From assembly GCA_964576705.1 (NCBI GenBank), contig CAZNVI010000035.1:1-11715 (forward strand): a stretch of DNA of 11,715 nucleotides. Reading direction: 5' to 3'. Source of the DNA: CAYMDS01 sp964576705. Its GTDB lineage: Bacteria; Patescibacteriota; Microgenomatia; Levybacterales; UBA12049. The notes under the pieces are model-generated. The model was not told the DNA's origin, searched no databases, and saw nothing but the letters and a program-made list of their open reading frames with translations. The position numbers were made by a program, and so were the translations under genes. This document shows positions 10,882 through 11,715 of the stretch, in pieces; the stretch's first letter is position 1, and each line of letters opens with the position of its first letter.

Positions 10882-11529
10882 TCACTTAGTGTTAAATCTA
10901 TTCATAGCAGACTCAAGTCCGTTTTCTAAAGCTATTTCAATTGATTGAACAGTAAATTTCACAAGCTTCTTTACTTCAGAGCGCTCTTTACCCACGAACA
11001 CCCCTAAAACGAAATCACTCGTATCGCCAAGATGACGCTTTAATATCTTTTTATCTCCACTTTCACCATCCGGCATATTAGTTGAATGCCTAGGGTTACC
11101 GATGCCCATGCGGAAACGCCAAAACTTGTCTGATTTTAATGCTTCGATTATATTTTCAACACCATGATGTCCTGCCGCAGCACCACCGAAACGGATTTTT
11201 AACTTTCCCAAGGGTAAATCCAAATCGTCATGAATTATCCACAGATCCTCCGTATCTATCTTATAAAAATCCAAAAGTAGTTTTACAGCCATGCCTGAAT
11301 TATTCATGAAAGTGTCTGGCTTGGCGAGTAGGATCTTCTGCGCAACCCCTTTTTTCGGTTGCCACTCATAATTAAATATTTGGCTTTTAAGCTTACTGTT
11401 AGAACTCCACTTCGAATCTCTAAGAGGCGTATTGTCTTTTAAAAAATGCTCAAGAACTATAAAACCGAGATTATGCCTGGTAGACTCATACTGTTCCCCA
11501 GGATTACCGAGCCCTACTATAAGTTTCAT
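10882..11529 (-). CDS. pth: Peptidyl-tRNA hydrolase
   Basis: 215 residues, slightly longer than the usual 190-200. The enzyme frees tRNA from peptidyl-tRNA that drops off the ribosome and is essential in bacteria. Visible residues are N9 in GLGNPG, the catalytic H19 in STRHNLGF, the DTFMNNSG motif (72-79, including the N matching E. coli N68), D101 in IIHDDLDLPLG, then FGGAAAGHHGVENI (114-127) and the RMGIGNP strand (140-146). Where E. coli has GHNG with substrate-binding N114, this reads GHHG (H122). Start ATG 11529 is placed by the MKLIVGLGNPG beginning. It has its own promoter and follows a strong terminator, so it starts a new unit. Confidence 0.96.
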   Translation of the reverse strand: MKLIVGLGNPGEQYESTRHNLGFIVLEHFLKDNTPLRDSKWSSNSKLKSQIFNYEWQPKKGVAQKILLAKPDTFMNNSGMAVKLLLDFYKIDTEDLWIIHDDLDLPLGKLKIRFGGAAAGHHGVENIIEALKSDKFWRFRMGIGNPRHSTNMPDGESGDKKILKRHLGDTSDFVLGVFVGKERSEVKKLVKFTVQSIEIALENGLESAMNRFNTK

Positions 11530-11543
11530 AAATTATCCATCTA

Positions 11544-11572
11544 ATTGTACTCATAAAAGCAAGGCAATTCAA
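11544..11572 (-). promoter_or_regulatory. pth promoter
   Basis: TTGAAT (11567-11572), 17 nt, TACAAT (11544-11549), 14 nt before the ATG; predicted leader about 8 nt. It lies between the terminator and pth. Confidence 0.65.
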
Positions 11573-11587
11573 TAAGAAGATTGCAAG

Positions 11588-11616
11588 AAAAACGGGAACT
11601 GAACGTTCCCGTTTTT
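11588..11616 (-). terminator. Intrinsic terminator
   Basis: Perfect 12-bp stem AAAAACGGGAAC/GTTCCCGTTTTT with a 5-nt loop. The T run follows the stem on either strand. It lies 23 nt after the stop codon of the partial gene at the right edge and ends that transcript before the pth promoter. Confidence 0.88.
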
Positions 11617-11639
11617 CAAATAAGTTCGTAAAAACGATA

Positions 11640-11715
11640 CTATTTATAATACCGTTTTATTTCAAATAACAAATATAAACCCAAAAGCACTCCCAACACT
11701 GAACCTACTGAGACC
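11640..11715 (-). CDS. 3' end of an unknown membrane protein gene (partial)
   Basis: The minus-strand frame entering from the window edge codes for VSVGSVLGVLLGLYLLFEIKR then YYK and a TAG stop at 11640-11642. A hydrophobic helix followed by a short basic tail is a typical end of a membrane protein whose C-terminus is in the cytoplasm. The terminator directly downstream supports a real gene end. The identity cannot be told from 24 residues. Confidence 0.65.
   Translation of the reverse strand, partial: VSVGSVLGVLLGLYLLFEIKRYYK

Overview
The window looks like chromosomal DNA of a Candidate Phyla Radiation (Patescibacteria) bacterium. The evidence is the AT-rich, small-gene layout, the AT-rich low-complexity and short palindromic repeats in the gaps between genes, protein sequences of CPR flavour (TrxA, TrxB, Pth, and a tiny conserved protein at 10520-10804), an expanded 23S rRNA, and almost no Shine-Dalgarno sites. 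UGA is a stop here: the RelB-like antitoxin ends in a TGA that overlaps the toxin ATG. That argues against the UGA=Gly lineages. I cannot place it more finely.

Layout. 1-431 is the 5' end of a 23S rRNA gene on the minus strand, with roughly 200 nt of extra sequence in domain I. It is preceded (432-995) by a leader with a NusB/S10-type boxA, several hairpins, two tRNA-derived repeat copies and a tRNA-Ala(UGC). No 16S gene follows; protein genes begin at once, so the 16S is unlinked here. 1078-2821 is a minus-strand thioredoxin unit (trxA, trxB, then a small membrane-anchored protein with its own promoter). 3053-3373 is a small unknown gene read from a divergent promoter. 3491-5777 is a toxin-antitoxin island of three minus-strand modules: DinJ/YafQ-like RelBE, Phd/VapC and BrnT/BrnA. 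It also holds a plus-strand unknown gene (4821) whose promoter spacer is a pure (AAG)7 repeat. 5858-7516 is a large unknown membrane protein, divergent from a DsbA-like protein (7624-8457) whose two fold halves are in swapped order. 8575-9942 carries a ZIP metal transporter and a DUF2238/VanZ-like membrane protein. 10060-11529 carries an alkyltransferase-like protein, a tiny conserved protein and pth. The window ends in the 3' end of one more minus-strand gene, behind a strong terminator.

How it fits together. TrxA/TrxB supply reducing power in the cytoplasm. The membrane-anchored DsbA-like protein would act on thiols outside. The TA modules carry readable autoregulatory promoters: TGTACA cores for Phd and a 21-bp near-palindrome for RelB. 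Most promoters match the sigma70 consensus and place the -10 box only 6-16 nt before the start codon, so leaderless or near-leaderless mRNAs seem to be the rule.

The observations most worth a second look are the circularly permuted DsbA, the microsatellite promoter spacer, the BrnT gene without a canonical start codon, the 23S insertion built from genome repeats, and the tRNA-derived repeats with palindromes inserted at the same T-loop position.
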